Shown here in pieces: positions 33,950-45,611 of a stretch of 64,000 nucleotides of DNA. Position numbers and translations under genes: made by a program. Origin of the DNA: Gnomoniopsis sp. IMI 355080 (lineage: Eukaryota > Ascomycota > Sordariomycetes > Diaporthales > Gnomoniaceae); contig JAPEVC010000014.1 of the NCBI GenBank assembly GCA_027946555.1, forward strand, positions 62,001 to 126,000, read 5' to 3'. How positions within the stretch are numbered: the first letter of the stretch is position 1; each line of letters opens with the position of its first letter. A model generated the notes under the pieces. That model saw only the letters and a list, made by a program, of their open reading frames with translations, made no database searches and was not told the DNA's origin.

Positions 33950-34605
33950 CAGAGAGACATACGCAATATTCAATGTACGAAAAGCATACTTGGGACCGAG
34001 CCGTGTCGAATACAGGGTTGTGAACCTTGCTCATTCGTCACATGGGACAATGTGAGGCGAAGGGAGTTCGGGGGCTTGATTATCTACTATGAGCTTTTTT
34101 GGAACCTGTCGACGAGAATTACATACATATTATAGCAATGTGGGTTTTGAACGAACTGTCTAGATACGAGGGAAACGTCTTCCGGGACGATTTGGGAGGA
34201 ATATGGAGCAGTTCAGCTTCAATTATGTACCATACGGCTACTACGTGGGTAAAGGCCAACAAAAATGGACAAGCGGAAAGACAAAGGCTGTCATGATGGT
34301 CTAGAAAAAGATGTTGATGCCGCAGTCGTAGCGGTTACGATTAATGATACTATAATCTATTCTCATCCAAATGCTTTGACCGTCGCTATGATGCTTCTTC
34401 ATATGTCTCATCAGGTAGTGCAGGCCAAGCGCAGCGCCATTGCACCTGGCCTCCTGTCTAGTGCTAGCTATATACTTATGATATACCGCAGTCTATATGA
34501 TTCGAGTCCATACAGAATCTCCAAGATATGAAACCAACTCGGACTCATCAGAAATCCTGGCATGTCATATGTGGCACCACCGGCCAAAGAACCACAGATC
34601 CCATA
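33950..34605. other. convergent intergenic
   Basis: About 650 bp between converging genes. Only short ORFs, no supported gene. Confidence 0.5.
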
Positions 34606-35604
34606 TCACTGAGCGGTCTCCCGCCACAATTTTCGCATCTGCACAACACCCGGAATGCTACCCCCTAGGCCCACTGCAAGGTCACTCAAAAATCCCGTCT
34701 CGGCCGCCCAATGCAGCGTCAACGGCGTCCACGCAAGGTTGATCACCATACTTCTCCTGACGGCCTCCGTCTCTGCTTTGTCCTCCTCGCTCTCCACCTT
34801 CACATCGCGCCGAGCCACGATCGCCGCCAGCAACTTCCCGATCTCCAGGCCCGTGTAAACGGCCAACCACCGGGCTGAAAGCACATACGCTCGCCCTTGC
34901 TCCTTGGGCGTCCAGCCTAGTACACCCTTGCCCGAGAGGTACGCGCCGTTTTCGAGATACTGGAAAGCGGTGCACGAGATGAGCTGGACCCAGGAGACGA
35001 GGGTGGCGAGTTTGCTCTCCTGCGGCTCGGCGGTGGCATCGTCGGCGGCGGCGGCTGCTTTTTCGGAGACGGTGCGCCGTTTTGATGCGAGGAGTTGCAC
35101 TGTGAGTTTCTTGGCCCAAAAGTACATGCCCAACAGGCCCCACAGCCGGGCAATCGTGCGCGCCTCGCTCGCGAGGGAACCCAGGCTTTTGAGGCGTGCG
35201 CCGAGCACGGCGGCGAGCTGGGCGACGGCGAGGGTGCGCGGGCTTTTCGAGGACGAGGAGACGATGACGGCGGTTTGCTTGCGCGGGAGGGTCAGCGCGA
35301 GCGCGACGAGGTCGCGGCGGAGGAGGCTCTGCGAGAGGGTGGTGGAGAGGGCGCCGGTGAGGCGGCTGGTGTAGCAGATGAAGAGGAGGACGGTATCGAT
35401 GCCGGAAGGGGTGGCGAGACAGCGCTGGAGGTGGGTGAGGAAGGCGTCGGTCTTGGTGGCAAGGTTTCTGGCGGTGAAGGGGCGCGAGGGTTGCTTGTTG
35501 GAGAATGGTGGTGCTGGTGCTGCTGATGCTGCTGGTGGAGCGGGGACGGGTTCGCCTGTGGGGAGGTCGATGGGGTTGTCTGCTTGGGGGGCTGCTTCGG
35601 ACAT
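34606..35604 (-). CDS. PEX11-family peroxisomal membrane protein (PEX11C-like)
   Basis: Peroxisomal membrane protein family that shapes and divides peroxisomes. Single exon, 332 aa. The N-terminal 45 residues are Pro/Ala-rich linker. The PEX11 fold starts near FLTHLQRCLATPSGIDTVLL and shows the usual blocks: TSRLTGALSTTLSQ, ARLWGLLGMYFWAKKLT, then after an acidic Ala-rich insert (about 195-215) SWVQLISCTAFQYLENGAYL and LGWTPKEQGRAYVLSARWLA. The C-terminal block LAWTPLTLHWAAETGFLSD is also family-like. The start at 35604 is chosen because upstream in-frame codons (to 36030) read as unstructured leader. An A13 tract lies in the presumed leader at 35675-35687. It lies next to NPY1, on the same strand. 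Confidence 0.88.
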   Translation of the reverse strand: MSEAAPQADNPIDLPTGEPVPAPPAASAAPAPPFSNKQPSRPFTARNLATKTDAFLTHLQRCLATPSGIDTVLLFICYTSRLTGALSTTLSQSLLRRDLVALALTLPRKQTAVIVSSSSKSPRTLAVAQLAAVLGARLKSLGSLASEARTIARLWGLLGMYFWAKKLTVQLLASKRRTVSEKAAAAADDATAEPQESKLATLVSWVQLISCTAFQYLENGAYLSGKGVLGWTPKEQGRAYVLSARWLAVYTGLEIGKLLAAIVARRDVKVESEEDKAETEAVRRSMVINLAWTPLTLHWAAETGFLSDLAVGLGGSIPGVVQMRKLWRETAQ

Positions 35605-36638
35605 TTTGGTGGGTTGGAGAGGCAAGAGGGGCGTGTATTCGGGTGTAGATAGATATGTTGAAGGAGTTTGTGTTAAAAAAAAAAAAACCAGAAACAGTCG
35701 CGGGATATGTCGTGGGTGAGGAGACGCGGTGCGGTATACGCGAGGTTGTCGCCGGTCCAAATCCCTGGAAGTTCTGAAGAGCCGAGGTACAAAGTCGAGC
35801 CGGTGCAAGACACGACCGCAAACCACGGATTTCGCAGTCGCAGAAGGAAGATAAGTATTTTCAGAGAATTGACAGATGAAGCCTGCGGAGGGGATGTAGA
35901 CCAAGAGAAAAAGAAAAAGAAAAGAAAAGAACCAAGCAAGAATCAGGGAGGGTGGTTGAAGTCTTTGGTGGTGTGTGCTAGCGATTGCGGAGAGAGCAAA
36001 GGCCAAATACAACCCGGACCCGCGAGTCAACTCACCTCTCAGCCTCGGAGATGGATTAGATTAGATTTTTTTTTCCCTCCTTTGCTGGGGCGCCCCCACC
36101 CTTGTGGGAATGTTACCATAGTATCTGGGCATAACAGATCCGTTCTGGCGTCATTGCGGGCCGTCTTCGCAACGATATTTTCTTTTTTTCTCAACATGCC
36201 ACCACTAACCCCCATCGTCCCCCTGGTCCCTGTCAAGGTGTTTGTCCGAGATTGAGCGAGAGGGCACATCTCTTCTAGGGCAGAACAGGGATGAGTGGGG
36301 GTTGTGTATCTACAGGATGAATTGGCTTTCCGGATGGTCTGAGGGTGGTGAGATGCAGATGCAGATGCAGATAGTACCAACTAACCACAGAGCACAAAAT
36401 AAGCTATGTGCTTCTCCCGGCAGATTTCCAGTCACAGCGGCGTTGGGTCAGGAGCACCTCATGTATTGACCGTGAAAAGTATATATGGTCAGAGGAAGTA
36501 ACAAACGATCTATGCACCCACTCCGCTTATGTTCATGTACTCTATCATATAGTACAGTACAATACGTCTATGCATCCAATCATCTACCACCAAACACCTT
36601 GCTCCATCCATATCACCTCACACCAACAGCAAAGTCTC
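35605..36638. other. intergenic between PEX11-like and NPY1 genes
   Basis: About 1 kb holding the PEX11-like leader and promoter. Purine tract GAGAAAAAGAAAAAGAAAAG near 35904-35932 and an AGATGC hexamer repeat at 36351-36374. No gene seen. Confidence 0.5.
36351..36374. repeat. AGATGC hexanucleotide microsatellite
   Basis: Three perfect AGATGC units followed by AGATAG, in non-coding DNA between the PEX11-like and NPY1 genes. Confidence 0.7.
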
Positions 36639-37947
36639 TCAAATCTTGGACGAAGTGCCAACGAACCCCTCACAGACCGCGGTCATGAGACGATTCGCAA
36701 TAGCAGTCTGTGGCGGCAACCTCAAGCTTCCCTCCGCCCACCCCTCGGGTGCCGGCTCCCCGAGTCCAGAAACGCCCTTCTCCAATGCCTCCTTCACCTG
36801 CTCCATGGTGAACCACTTTGCGTCCTCCAGCTCGGGATCGTTCCCCAAATCAATCTTCTCGCCGTCCCCGGGTGCAGCCTGAGCAATGGCGCCAATCATC
36901 AGGTTGGCCGGGAATGGCCATGGCTGTGAGCTGTGGATGACCACTCGACTGCATCTCACACCGCTCTCCTCCCAGACCTCCCGGCGGACGGCCTCCTCTA
37001 TCGACTCGCCGGGTTCCAAGAATCCCGCCAACGTGCTGTACCAGTGCGGCGGGAATCTCTTGTTTCGGCCCAGCAGCAACTTCGTCCCATCAGCAGAGAC
37101 GACGGCGACGATGATGGTGGGGTCGGTTCGTGGGAAGCAGATGTTGGAGACGCCTTGCCGGGATGCACACGGTTCACGCTCCTTCAACGTACCGCCTGCT
37201 AAATCCGTCGGCGGACAGGTACGCTTCGCGCCCGCATTGACTGACAAGGTCTTGGAGCCACACTGTGCACAAAAGGGAATTCGCCTGTTCCAGTCAATCA
37301 TGGACCTGGCCTGAGCATAAACGGCCGCTGAAGCCATGTGTTAGCAGGATGGTCAATGACGGTCAGCCCCTCTCAGAATCTGGAAATCCCTTACCTTCGC
37401 CATACGCCAATCCCATGTGCCTTTGATTCTGGAAGAAAGAAAAGCCCTTGGCCTTGACAGCTTCAATGACCTTACTCGCCTCACTCGCCAACTTGCCCTT
37501 AGCCGACACATCCACCGCAAAGTACGGCCTGCCTTTGTACTCCTTGTACTCATACGTGTCCTCCGCCTTGGGCGCATTCAACTTATTCCCCTCATCCAGG
37601 CCAAGCAGCAATATGAGCGGCTTTTCCTCGTCTGAGTTGAAATTCTTGATCATCTCATCCTCTGTCTTCTCAAACGGATCCGCGCCCGTGAATTCCTTCA
37701 CATCCGCGTAGCTGACATAGCCGAGGCGCTTCTCGGACTCGTCGACCAGTGGCGCCAGCTCGTTAAGCAGCAGGAAGCGAGTTGAGGGGTGCGAGAAGGC
37801 CGAGCGCAAGAAGACGTGATCAGCGCGCAAAAAGCCGACACGGTTGAGGGGAGAGCCGGCAAAATAGTTTGCTATTTCGCGGCCGAACTTGGTGGACAGC
37901 ATCGAGTCGTCTTCTTCCACTATGGGAAGTCCAGGGATGGCAGACAT
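36639..37947 (-). CDS. NPY1: NADH pyrophosphatase (Nudix, NudC/NPY1 type) with PTS1-like tail
   Basis: Hydrolyses NADH and related dinucleotides to the nucleotide monophosphates. In yeast the enzyme is peroxisomal. Exons on the minus strand are 37395-37947 and 36639-37327, joined in phase over a 67-nt intron (GTAAGG..TCAG), giving 413 aa. The N-terminal NUDIX-like domain (about 1-180) precedes a zinc ribbon (FCAQCGSKT, then KRTC and EPC). The Nudix box is complete: G-x5-E-x7-REVWEESGV. The SQPWPFPANLM block typical of NADH pyrophosphatases follows. The last three residues are Ser-Lys-Ile, a recognised variant of the C-terminal peroxisomal targeting signal PTS1. The start at 37947 (MSAIPGLPIVEEDD) is the first ATG. 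It neighbours a PEX11-family gene. Confidence 0.94.
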
Positions 37948-40500
37948 AGTTCTTGGGGCAAGGATATGGAGCTGTCTAATTAACTGGCTGTCTTGCGGCT
38001 GGGAATTGAGGATATCACACGGGCGGAATACAAAGAGTCGCCGTCTAAAGATAACACCCAGCTATATTGTATGAGCCAGAAAGAAGTACGCGAGACACGG
38101 CTCTCTTCGATGGACATCGTCATTCACCGGTGGTGGGGTCTATCACAGATAGAGGGGCAACTCCGGCCCGGCTGAGTAATTCAAATTCGGTGGTTCACCA
38201 CTATATGCCGAGGTGTTGCAAATGCATCGCCGACTCGGCACCGAACTTCACGATACTCACCGTCGACAATTCGTGATGACCTTCAATATATAATTCACAG
38301 AAAAATACAGGCCACTTGAGGAGATAACCGATAGCTGTTCGGAAATGTTTGCGATCTTGCATAAGAGTCTTCTCACTGTCAATCATTTATAACCCATAAT
38401 GTGTGAAGATGGTCGTTCGGTCGAACTTTTCCTTCAGAGATGGGTGTCAAGCTCTTCCGATGGTCTTTTACGTATTATGGCTTTATGAAGCAGGTGAAGA
38501 TTTCCTCTTTCGTGCTTGTCTAATTTTAGAAGAGGTCTAGGTGACTGTTGATGTTGTGTTTTCTAGGAGGAACGAACGCTAGCAGTTCTCTTTACAGCAA
38601 GGGGAGCATTAAAAGTTGCGACGCGACTTCAACAGAAACAACGTCAAAAGACAAAAACTTCGCAATAAAAAGCTTTGTTCAAATATCTATCTTCGTACTA
38701 CCACCAGATCTCCACATAGTCAACGCCTATCATGTCTATTGACAACAGAGGCAATGTGAAGTTAGGAAGCTACTTGGTTCATATATAGATCAAGGATCAT
38801 TTCATGGAATGCGCGAACCTCGACCCCCGCCGCAGCCCTCTCATCTCCTTTCTTTGTGGGTGGAGATTTTAAATAGCATTAGCAGGTTTGACTTTGTGAG
38901 ATTGGAACAACTGTGCAGATGATGAAGACTGGAAACCCCCCCCCCCAAATCCAGAATGCAAAAACTGCACCAAGTCGACTGATGGCATCTTCTGACTTGT
39001 TTTCCAACTAAACCGACTCATGGAGTGGATGAATCGGGAGTCCGAATCAGGCTTTAATGGATTTTCTTTGGCATGATAGTCAGACCACTGCGCAGAGGAA
39101 AGGGGGTCTACAGTGCCGCGCTATCTTCTCTAAGCCTGAACAGACGGCGAGGCTCTTCGTGGATTTTTGGGAATTTGGTGCAAGCCTGGTCGGTGGATAT
39201 GTCTTGGTGCCTCAGTGGAAGCGACTCGGGCATCGTCTCATCGGAAGAGCTGTTGTAATTTGTTTTTATCTCGCGAGGAAGCTAGGGTGGCGATCAACTT
39301 TCTGCTAGAAGAGGAGAAGGGCGTAGAGGAGGTAAAGAAATTCTTGCCCAAGGATGGCCAGGTGGAACATAATGGCCTTATGAGATTGCAAGGGGCTCTT
39401 ACGCTTTTGGAAAATCGAGAGGACGTGACTTGACTGTGAGCAATACTGGGTAAGTGGTGACTTTTGGTTTTGCTTCTGTCAATTTATTTTTCCGTCTCAA
39501 TAATCCCACAGAACCGAACCGACAATCCATTCGAAAATTTCACAGACACCTCGTGTGAAGTCTGGGACCATATCTAGGTGTTCAATCTCACCCATGCGGC
39601 CGCGCCACTCCTTTCCCCGGATCTTCCATCATCTTAATGATCTTTCCATCAGTTACTGTATGGTCCCAGAGCCAAGCGCCATCGCTTACTCGGCGTCTCA
39701 ATGCGCACTCCGCAGTTCTGTAAACGGCAGAACTTATCATGAAGGACATACCGGTTAATTCGGAAGCCCCGGGTTTGTACTCATACGTTACTTCTCGTCC
39801 ATGCCGGACTGACGAAAGACCGAAGCTCCAATGCCACTGGTAGCATCTATGGCACGACTTGAGGACTTTCGAGAGCTTATGGATGATCAGATTTAGAAAG
39901 GTCCTCGTTGTGCTGCAGGACTACTGGCAATATAAACTTTCATGGCATTGGCACCCACACGTGCATCAGCCTCAGTCTCGGTATGCACAAGGCTGAACAC
40001 ACAATACTTGCCTGATTGGGAAAGGATGGCGCCATCTCATCTTGTAGGATCGATGTTTCAATGAGATGCAGGATCCAAAAGATCTCACATTCTTCTTCGA
40101 AGTTCGATGTTCGAGATCCCAATGCTAAGGTAGAGACCTGCATGCAGATCCTGGCCCTTATGCAGGTCTTGCAGCGGACCCCCTTCCCCGCATATGTACC
40201 CCGGATTTTCCAATTTTCAAGGGCAACGGGAACAAGGATTATTCACTTCCGCGCCTCGGAGCGGCCGTGCCCTGCGCAATGCGTCACTGAAAATTTGATG
40301 CTTCAAAGGGCTAACAAAGCCTGGTTCTCGCTCACAAGCGGATTTTTCCCTTGTCCTTTTATCACAGCCAGTACTGAGATCTCGTTTTTTCCCCTAGCCT
40401 ACTGAACTTTGCATGTCTTCGATCAACTACTGATTAACTCTTCAACACACGCATAATTCGACCTGGCGCGGCTCACCCTTGCTGCTTTTACGGCGCCATC
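37948..40500. other. divergent intergenic between NPY1 and PQ-loop genes
   Basis: About 2.5 kb. A stretch at about 39270-39433 (+) reads EEARVAINFLLEEEKGVEEV and onward to a TGA and has a coding-like composition, but I cannot assign a start or upstream exon. A C11 run lies at 38936-38946. Otherwise only short ORFs. Confidence 0.45.
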
Positions 40501-41708
40501 ATGGCCCCCTCGACTGCGCCGCTCAACCTTGACGTGGAGGCAATATCCGGAATCTGCGGGTAGATACTATTCAACCCACATCTGGTCTGTCTTAGTATTC
40601 TGACAATGAGTCTAGCTCCATATCCATAGCCTGCTGGGTGGTAGTCTTCTCACCACAGATCATCGAGAACTTCCAGCGCGGCTCAGCCAATGGCCTGTCC
40701 CTCCAGTTCATTATCGTCTGGCTATTGGGAGATATCTTCAACATTCTAGGCGCCGTATTGCAAGGTGTTCTGCCTACAATGTTGATATTAGCCATTTACT
40801 ACACCATTGCAGACATTGTTTTGCTGGGTCAGATGTTCTACTACAGAGGCATTACATGGAAAGATGAAGTCGTCCCCCCGACCCCTAAGAAGAGGAGAAG
40901 AAGTGGGGTCCATGGGACTAATGGAGCTGGGAATGGGAATGGCACCGGGCACCCTGCGGCGGCGGTGGATGAGCGCACAAGTCTGCTAGGCGAACGCGAG
41001 CGCCGCGGCTCAGACTGGTCGGATCGACTCTCGCACCTCAACCCAGCCAACCCTGTCATCGAAGCAGCTCCTCCGCCACCACCCTCCACGACGCTTCACA
41101 GCGCAGCATGGAATACGACCTGCGTGCTGATGGTCATCGCGGCCGGCGTGCTGGGTTGGTGGCTCAGCCGGAGCTATGGACCCGCGGACGACGACGACAA
41201 CAACAATAAGACACCTGACAGCGGCAGTAGCGAGGACATCCACTTTGATCTAGGGGGCCAGATTTTTGGGTGGCTGTGTGCTGTGTTTTATTTGGGGTCC
41301 AGGCTGCCGCAGCTGCTGTTGAACTTTAGACGCAAGTCGACTGAGGGCGTGAGCATGTTGTTCTTTCTGTTTGCGTGCTTGGGCAACTTGACATATGTGC
41401 TGAGCATTTTCGCGTTTGATCCGAAGTGCTCTGACGCAGATTCGCACTGTAAGCCCGGCGAGGCAGGGAGAATCTATGGGCAATACATTCTCGTGAACCT
41501 GTCGTGGCTGGCAGGAAGCTTGGGGACGCTTTTACTGGATATGGGCATTTTCATTCAGTTCTTCGTCTACGCCGATAATGAAACCGGGCAAGAGGATGAC
41601 AGTGCGATCCTGGAGGACGGTGATGAGGATGATGAGAGGAGTATTGATGGGGAGAGATGGGACCAGAGGCCGATTTTAGAGAGAAGCCACAGCGTCGAGT
41701 CGGATTAG
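40501..41708 (+). CDS. PQ-loop vacuolar amino-acid transporter (YPQ/Stm1 type)
   Basis: Exons 40501-40559 and 40616-41708 join in phase over a 56-nt intron (GTAGAT..CTAG, CTGACA branch), giving 383 aa. Two PQ motifs define the family: FSPQIIENF (P33-Q34) with the GLSLQFIIVWLLGD segment, and RLPQLLLNF (P251-Q252) with KSTEGVSMLFFLFACLGN. About seven hydrophobic segments are visible. The central loop (about 97-200) is hydrophilic and holds ERTSLL, an acidic dileucine signal of the type used for AP-3 sorting to the vacuole, as in yeast Ypq proteins. Relatives export basic amino acids from the vacuole or lysosome. The C-terminus is acidic. An AATAAA follows 67 nt after the stop. Confidence 0.92.
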
Positions 41709-42488
41709 GTGACCAGAGATCTTTGTGGATAGGATGGATTACTGTGTTTTTCGAGGATATGGCGTTGGGATCAAAATAAACCGGGGGACAGCGCATTGCA
41801 TTTCGTGGGCGATATACATAGATCAAAGAAAAGCCGGTCGTAGTGTTGGAACGGCAGGCGTGTTTCTATCATTTATTTACCTGACGTGCAGGAAAGGGAG
41901 CGCAAAGTATCTATACATCAGGTCCCATGTTTCGGCACTTGATCAAGGTTAGAAATATTTGAGTTATAAAATACAGCACATGTTGATGTTGTTTAAACAT
42001 ACATACGATTATAGGTGTGAGATTATTAAATCGCTTGTTGCCATTGCTTGAATACTTAGGTACCTCCTAGCCAGGGTCAACGCCAGAAAATTCCCAGCGC
42101 CAGCCACACTTGCTATGGCTAATCCATACTTGTCGAATTTTAGGTTTCTTTTGTGCAGCAGCCCCAAGCTGTCTCGTATATCTCCCTGTAATCTGCTAGT
42201 GATAGCATGTTCTCCACCTGAAATATGCGCCAAAGTAGATCATATATCCTACAACCCGTCAAAGGAATGAGATCTATCACCAAGAAATGCCGTCAGAATA
42301 CAGTCAACAATCTTAACAAAACACTCGCCACATTCACAACACGGTACCGCTTCCACTGGTCTTCTATGGTACCCAACAACATCGCCCTATTATCCACGGA
42401 ACTGATTCCGCCCAAAAAGCTTCGACCAGATCGACCAATTTTCATTCCGACTTGCTCGCGCACACTTGGACTGTATCGTTCTCGTCGA
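41709..42488. other. convergent intergenic
   Basis: 780 bp between converging genes. It has an AT-rich middle (about 41940-42050) and TTAGGTACCTCC at about 42056-42067. A 231-codon plus-strand ORF starting at 42225 runs antisense into the MFS gene and is a shadow. Confidence 0.5.
41775..41780 (+). terminator. candidate polyadenylation signal of the PQ-loop gene
   Basis: AATAAA 67 nt downstream of the stop codon. Position supports use as the poly(A) signal, though fungal signals are loose. Confidence 0.4.
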
Positions 42489-44074
42489 TCAACACCACCC
42501 AACCCGGCGTCCCAGGAAGCAGAGACCCGATCCAAGCGCTGTGATACCCGTGAAGACAATCAAGCTGCCATAGCCGCTTCCGTAAGCCGCACCCGCCTCT
42601 CCCTTCCACGGCAGGCTGTAGTACAAGGCCTGGCTCATGGGACCAGCCAGAATGTTCCCCACTCCACGACCCGCAGCAAGCAATGCAAATGCCATAACGG
42701 GGTCGACGTGCTCAGTGTACGACTCCCCAGAGCTGGTCCTACCGATGCAGGTGGGCGATTCCGGTTCACTGCCGCTTGTGCTCGGCGTGCCCATCATATC
42801 CTTTCCGGAAACCTCCCGCATAACGCCGGTCCAAGTTGTCGAATACGACCCAGCGAAGAGGCCGTAAGAGACGCAGTAGATGTACAGCATCGGAATGCTG
42901 GTAGTGAATCCCCAGAGTAAAAATGTGCCCAAGGTCACGCCGATGGTTGACACCATGACGCACGTCGTGACATGGAATCGGTCAATCAGCCATCCGATCA
43001 CGACGCAGCCAGCAACAGCCGAGATGTTGAGAACCAGGATGCACAGGGAGGAGGCAAACTCGTCGGCACCGAGGAAGTCGCTGGCGAAGATGGGCAGATA
43101 GATACCAGGAACATAGAAGCCGATGGCTTCAATGACGTTAGAGACCTGGTAGACCATGAACTTGCGCGAGACAGCAAAGCGAAGGTTGAAGGACCGCACT
43201 GAGCGGACCGGTAGAGGAGGAATGCGTGGCTTGATGTACCATGCAAGAGGGGCACATATGCCAAAGAGAGCGACGGACCAAACAAGGATAGTTGTCTTGT
43301 AGCCGTAAGACTCGAGGAGGCGTTCGAGAACAAGAGGGAGAATGACGCCGGATAGACTGGTACCAGACCACATGATACCATAGGCCAGACCTTTGCGCTT
43401 GACGAACCACTCATCGATGTACATGGTGCATGGCGTGTAGGCGACAGCTCCCCCAATGCCGTAGGCTATGCCTTGGGTGATGATGAGTTGGGTGACATTG
43501 GTGGCCCAAGCACTCACGCAGAGGCCGGCGCAGAGGACGAAGAGTCCGACCAACGGCGAATACCTGGCCCAACGGGGGAACATGCGATTTAGAAGTAGCG
43601 CGGGAAGCCCGCCCAGGTACATGAGGCCAGAACAGGTGGTTCCGATGTTAGCGATGGCCGACGACTGGCTGAACGGTTCAGTCCGGGAGTAATAACCCGA
43701 AAGAACGCCAAAGCAGAAGGAATAGCCTGGAGTGAAACCACAAGATTGAGATCAGCCATGCATGCACTTAAAAGAAAATTGGCACAGGAAACGTGGAGCC
43801 GGAAGTAAAAGGTAGGATAAAATAACTCACTCCAGACTAAGGCGGAGAGCACAAAACACGCCAACAGGAACAGATAGGCATGTTTCCCCGTGTCGACAGG
43901 TGGCAGACACAGAAGTCGATGGTGAAGCTCTTCGGTCAATCTGATTTCGTCGGTCTCTCCGCCTCGAGCAGAGGAGACGTCGTCAATATCAGAGGCCCTA
44001 GTCTTTATGGTGGACAGCGAGACCATAGGCCTGGGCGCCATAATGAAGTGCTCTTCCGATCCGATCTTCTCCAT
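42489..44074 (-). CDS. MFS transporter, monocarboxylate-transporter-like
   Basis: Exons on the minus strand are 43831-44074 and 42489-43726, joined in phase over a 104-nt intron (GTGAGT..CCAG), giving 493 aa. The N-terminal 55 residues are hydrophilic and acidic (SARGGETDEIRLTEELHHR), followed by twelve hydrophobic segments. The layout matches fungal MCT-type carriers: SYSFCFGVLSGYY after TM1, TTCSGLMYLGG, the long GIAYGIGGAVAYTPC segment, the DEWFVKRKGLAYGIMWSGTS block between TM4 and TM5, a central cytoplasmic loop, and a Ser/Pro-rich loop (about 405-435) before the last membrane segments. The substrate is not readable; relatives move monocarboxylates, riboflavin or other small acids. The ATG at 44074 is chosen as the first plausible start with a hydrophilic N-terminus. 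Confidence 0.88.
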
Positions 44075-45611
44075 TTTTGCTTCTTGCAAACGGGAGCAGA
44101 AGACGACGAGTTGGGTTGTGTTGTCAAGTACAGAACGGCAGGTGAAAGATACAGCGGACAAGATATAGCTTTTGACTGTCCAGGCAAGTGTCGAGTACGA
44201 AGCAGGGAAATTGGCGGCAGAGACACACACACGTCTTTGCGGGGGGGTGCGGCTGACGAGGGTCACGATGATCCGGGGGAGAGAATAACAAAAAGAGCAA
44301 CAGGTCGGGAAGGAAGACTGCCCCGAGTTCACGATTGTCGCACAAAAAGAGGACGAGAGGACCTTGCGTGATGTGCTTGCCCGCCAGGAAAGCAGAAACG
44401 TCCCCACCTCCCAACACTTGTTGGGTGCCTATCATGACGCCGACGCTGCGTACCTTGAGGACTGTTTGGATATCGATAGGCCCTAGGACGGAAAGCGTCT
44501 ACGCAATGTATCTTTCCAGTCGCTACAACGGCATTCCGAAAGAAGCTGGCGATCAGCATGTCCATCCATTCCTTGGCCACTGGGTCGCCGTCCAGCACAT
44601 GGCTTTTGTCCTATGGTTGAGCTCATCTTAGTATATGTGAGACGTTCTAGGGAGCTAGGAGATGAAAACAGGGATCGGGAGATCGACAGGCTCGAGAGAA
44701 GATTGGGGAGACGAGAAACATCGTGAATCTGACTCACCTTTGGGCTGGTGTTTGCTTCTCGAGTCGTGGGGGCACTTGCCCACCGGATTCTCTACCGCAA
44801 GACAACGCAGGACAGACACGGATCTCAGATGGTGGACCATGACATGCTGCTTTCCTTGGGCCATGGCACCGAGGAGTCGTACTGGACACCGTATAGGGAA
44901 CCACCGGTGATGCCCTCAGGTTTCCTGAGCATCAGACACGGCATACCTAACCGAATACTTGGACCTCGTTTAAACTTGTTGGTGAAGCGATGTGATTGTC
45001 CAGGTGGCACGCTGCGATATCCGGCATTCCAGAGAGTGGTTGAGCGGCTGTCTATGTGCGGAACGATCTCCTCTTTTTTTTTTTCGGTTTTTTTCTTCTT
45101 CTTATTTTTGTGTATCTTCATACATAGTACCACAAAGTACCACAGTACATAGTATGTAGTAGGATGTTTTTGATTCTTCCAGGATATAGTAAGACATGGC
45201 CCAGAAGAGAAATCGAAACTTGGGGCTGAAAGAGACAGGGATCATCCCAAGCCCGGAAGAGAAAGTGGATTACAAACCCCCCAAAAAGCCGTTGGTCGTA
45301 GTGTCAGGGTGCGCAAGCCGAACGAACCGTTGGAGCTCGTTGGAGCCGAGGCAAGGTTCTCAACCGCGGGGGCACACACACCACATCCATCATCAACTTC
45401 AACCACCAGCCACAAACAGGAATAGCTTTCGGCAATTTACTCACATTACACGAACTTCTTAACTCTTTTTTTTTTTTTTTTTGGTTCTGTTGTTGTTATT
45501 GTTCCACTATTCCACTGACAGTTCAGCCGGCTTGATCCCTATTCTTGCACGTTGCTCCCAGCATCTCCACACATTTCGGGCAACTGTTTCACACTGTGGG
45601 CCTCCTTCGCA
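44075..45611. promoter_or_regulatory. divergent intergenic between MFS and enoyl-CoA isomerase genes
   Basis: About 1.5 kb holding both promoters. Two T tracts (about 45075-45084 and T17 at 45466-45482) lie upstream of the isomerase. Short ORFs only; no supported gene. Confidence 0.45.

Noticed and set aside
34682..35821. 379-codon minus-strand ORF rich in Arg/Pro/His
   Set aside because: Out-of-frame shadow of the PEX11-family gene, caused by high GC at third positions. The other frame carries the family motifs.
42225..42920. 231-codon plus-strand ORF
   Set aside because: Runs antisense into the C-terminal half of the MFS transporter. No homology or signal.
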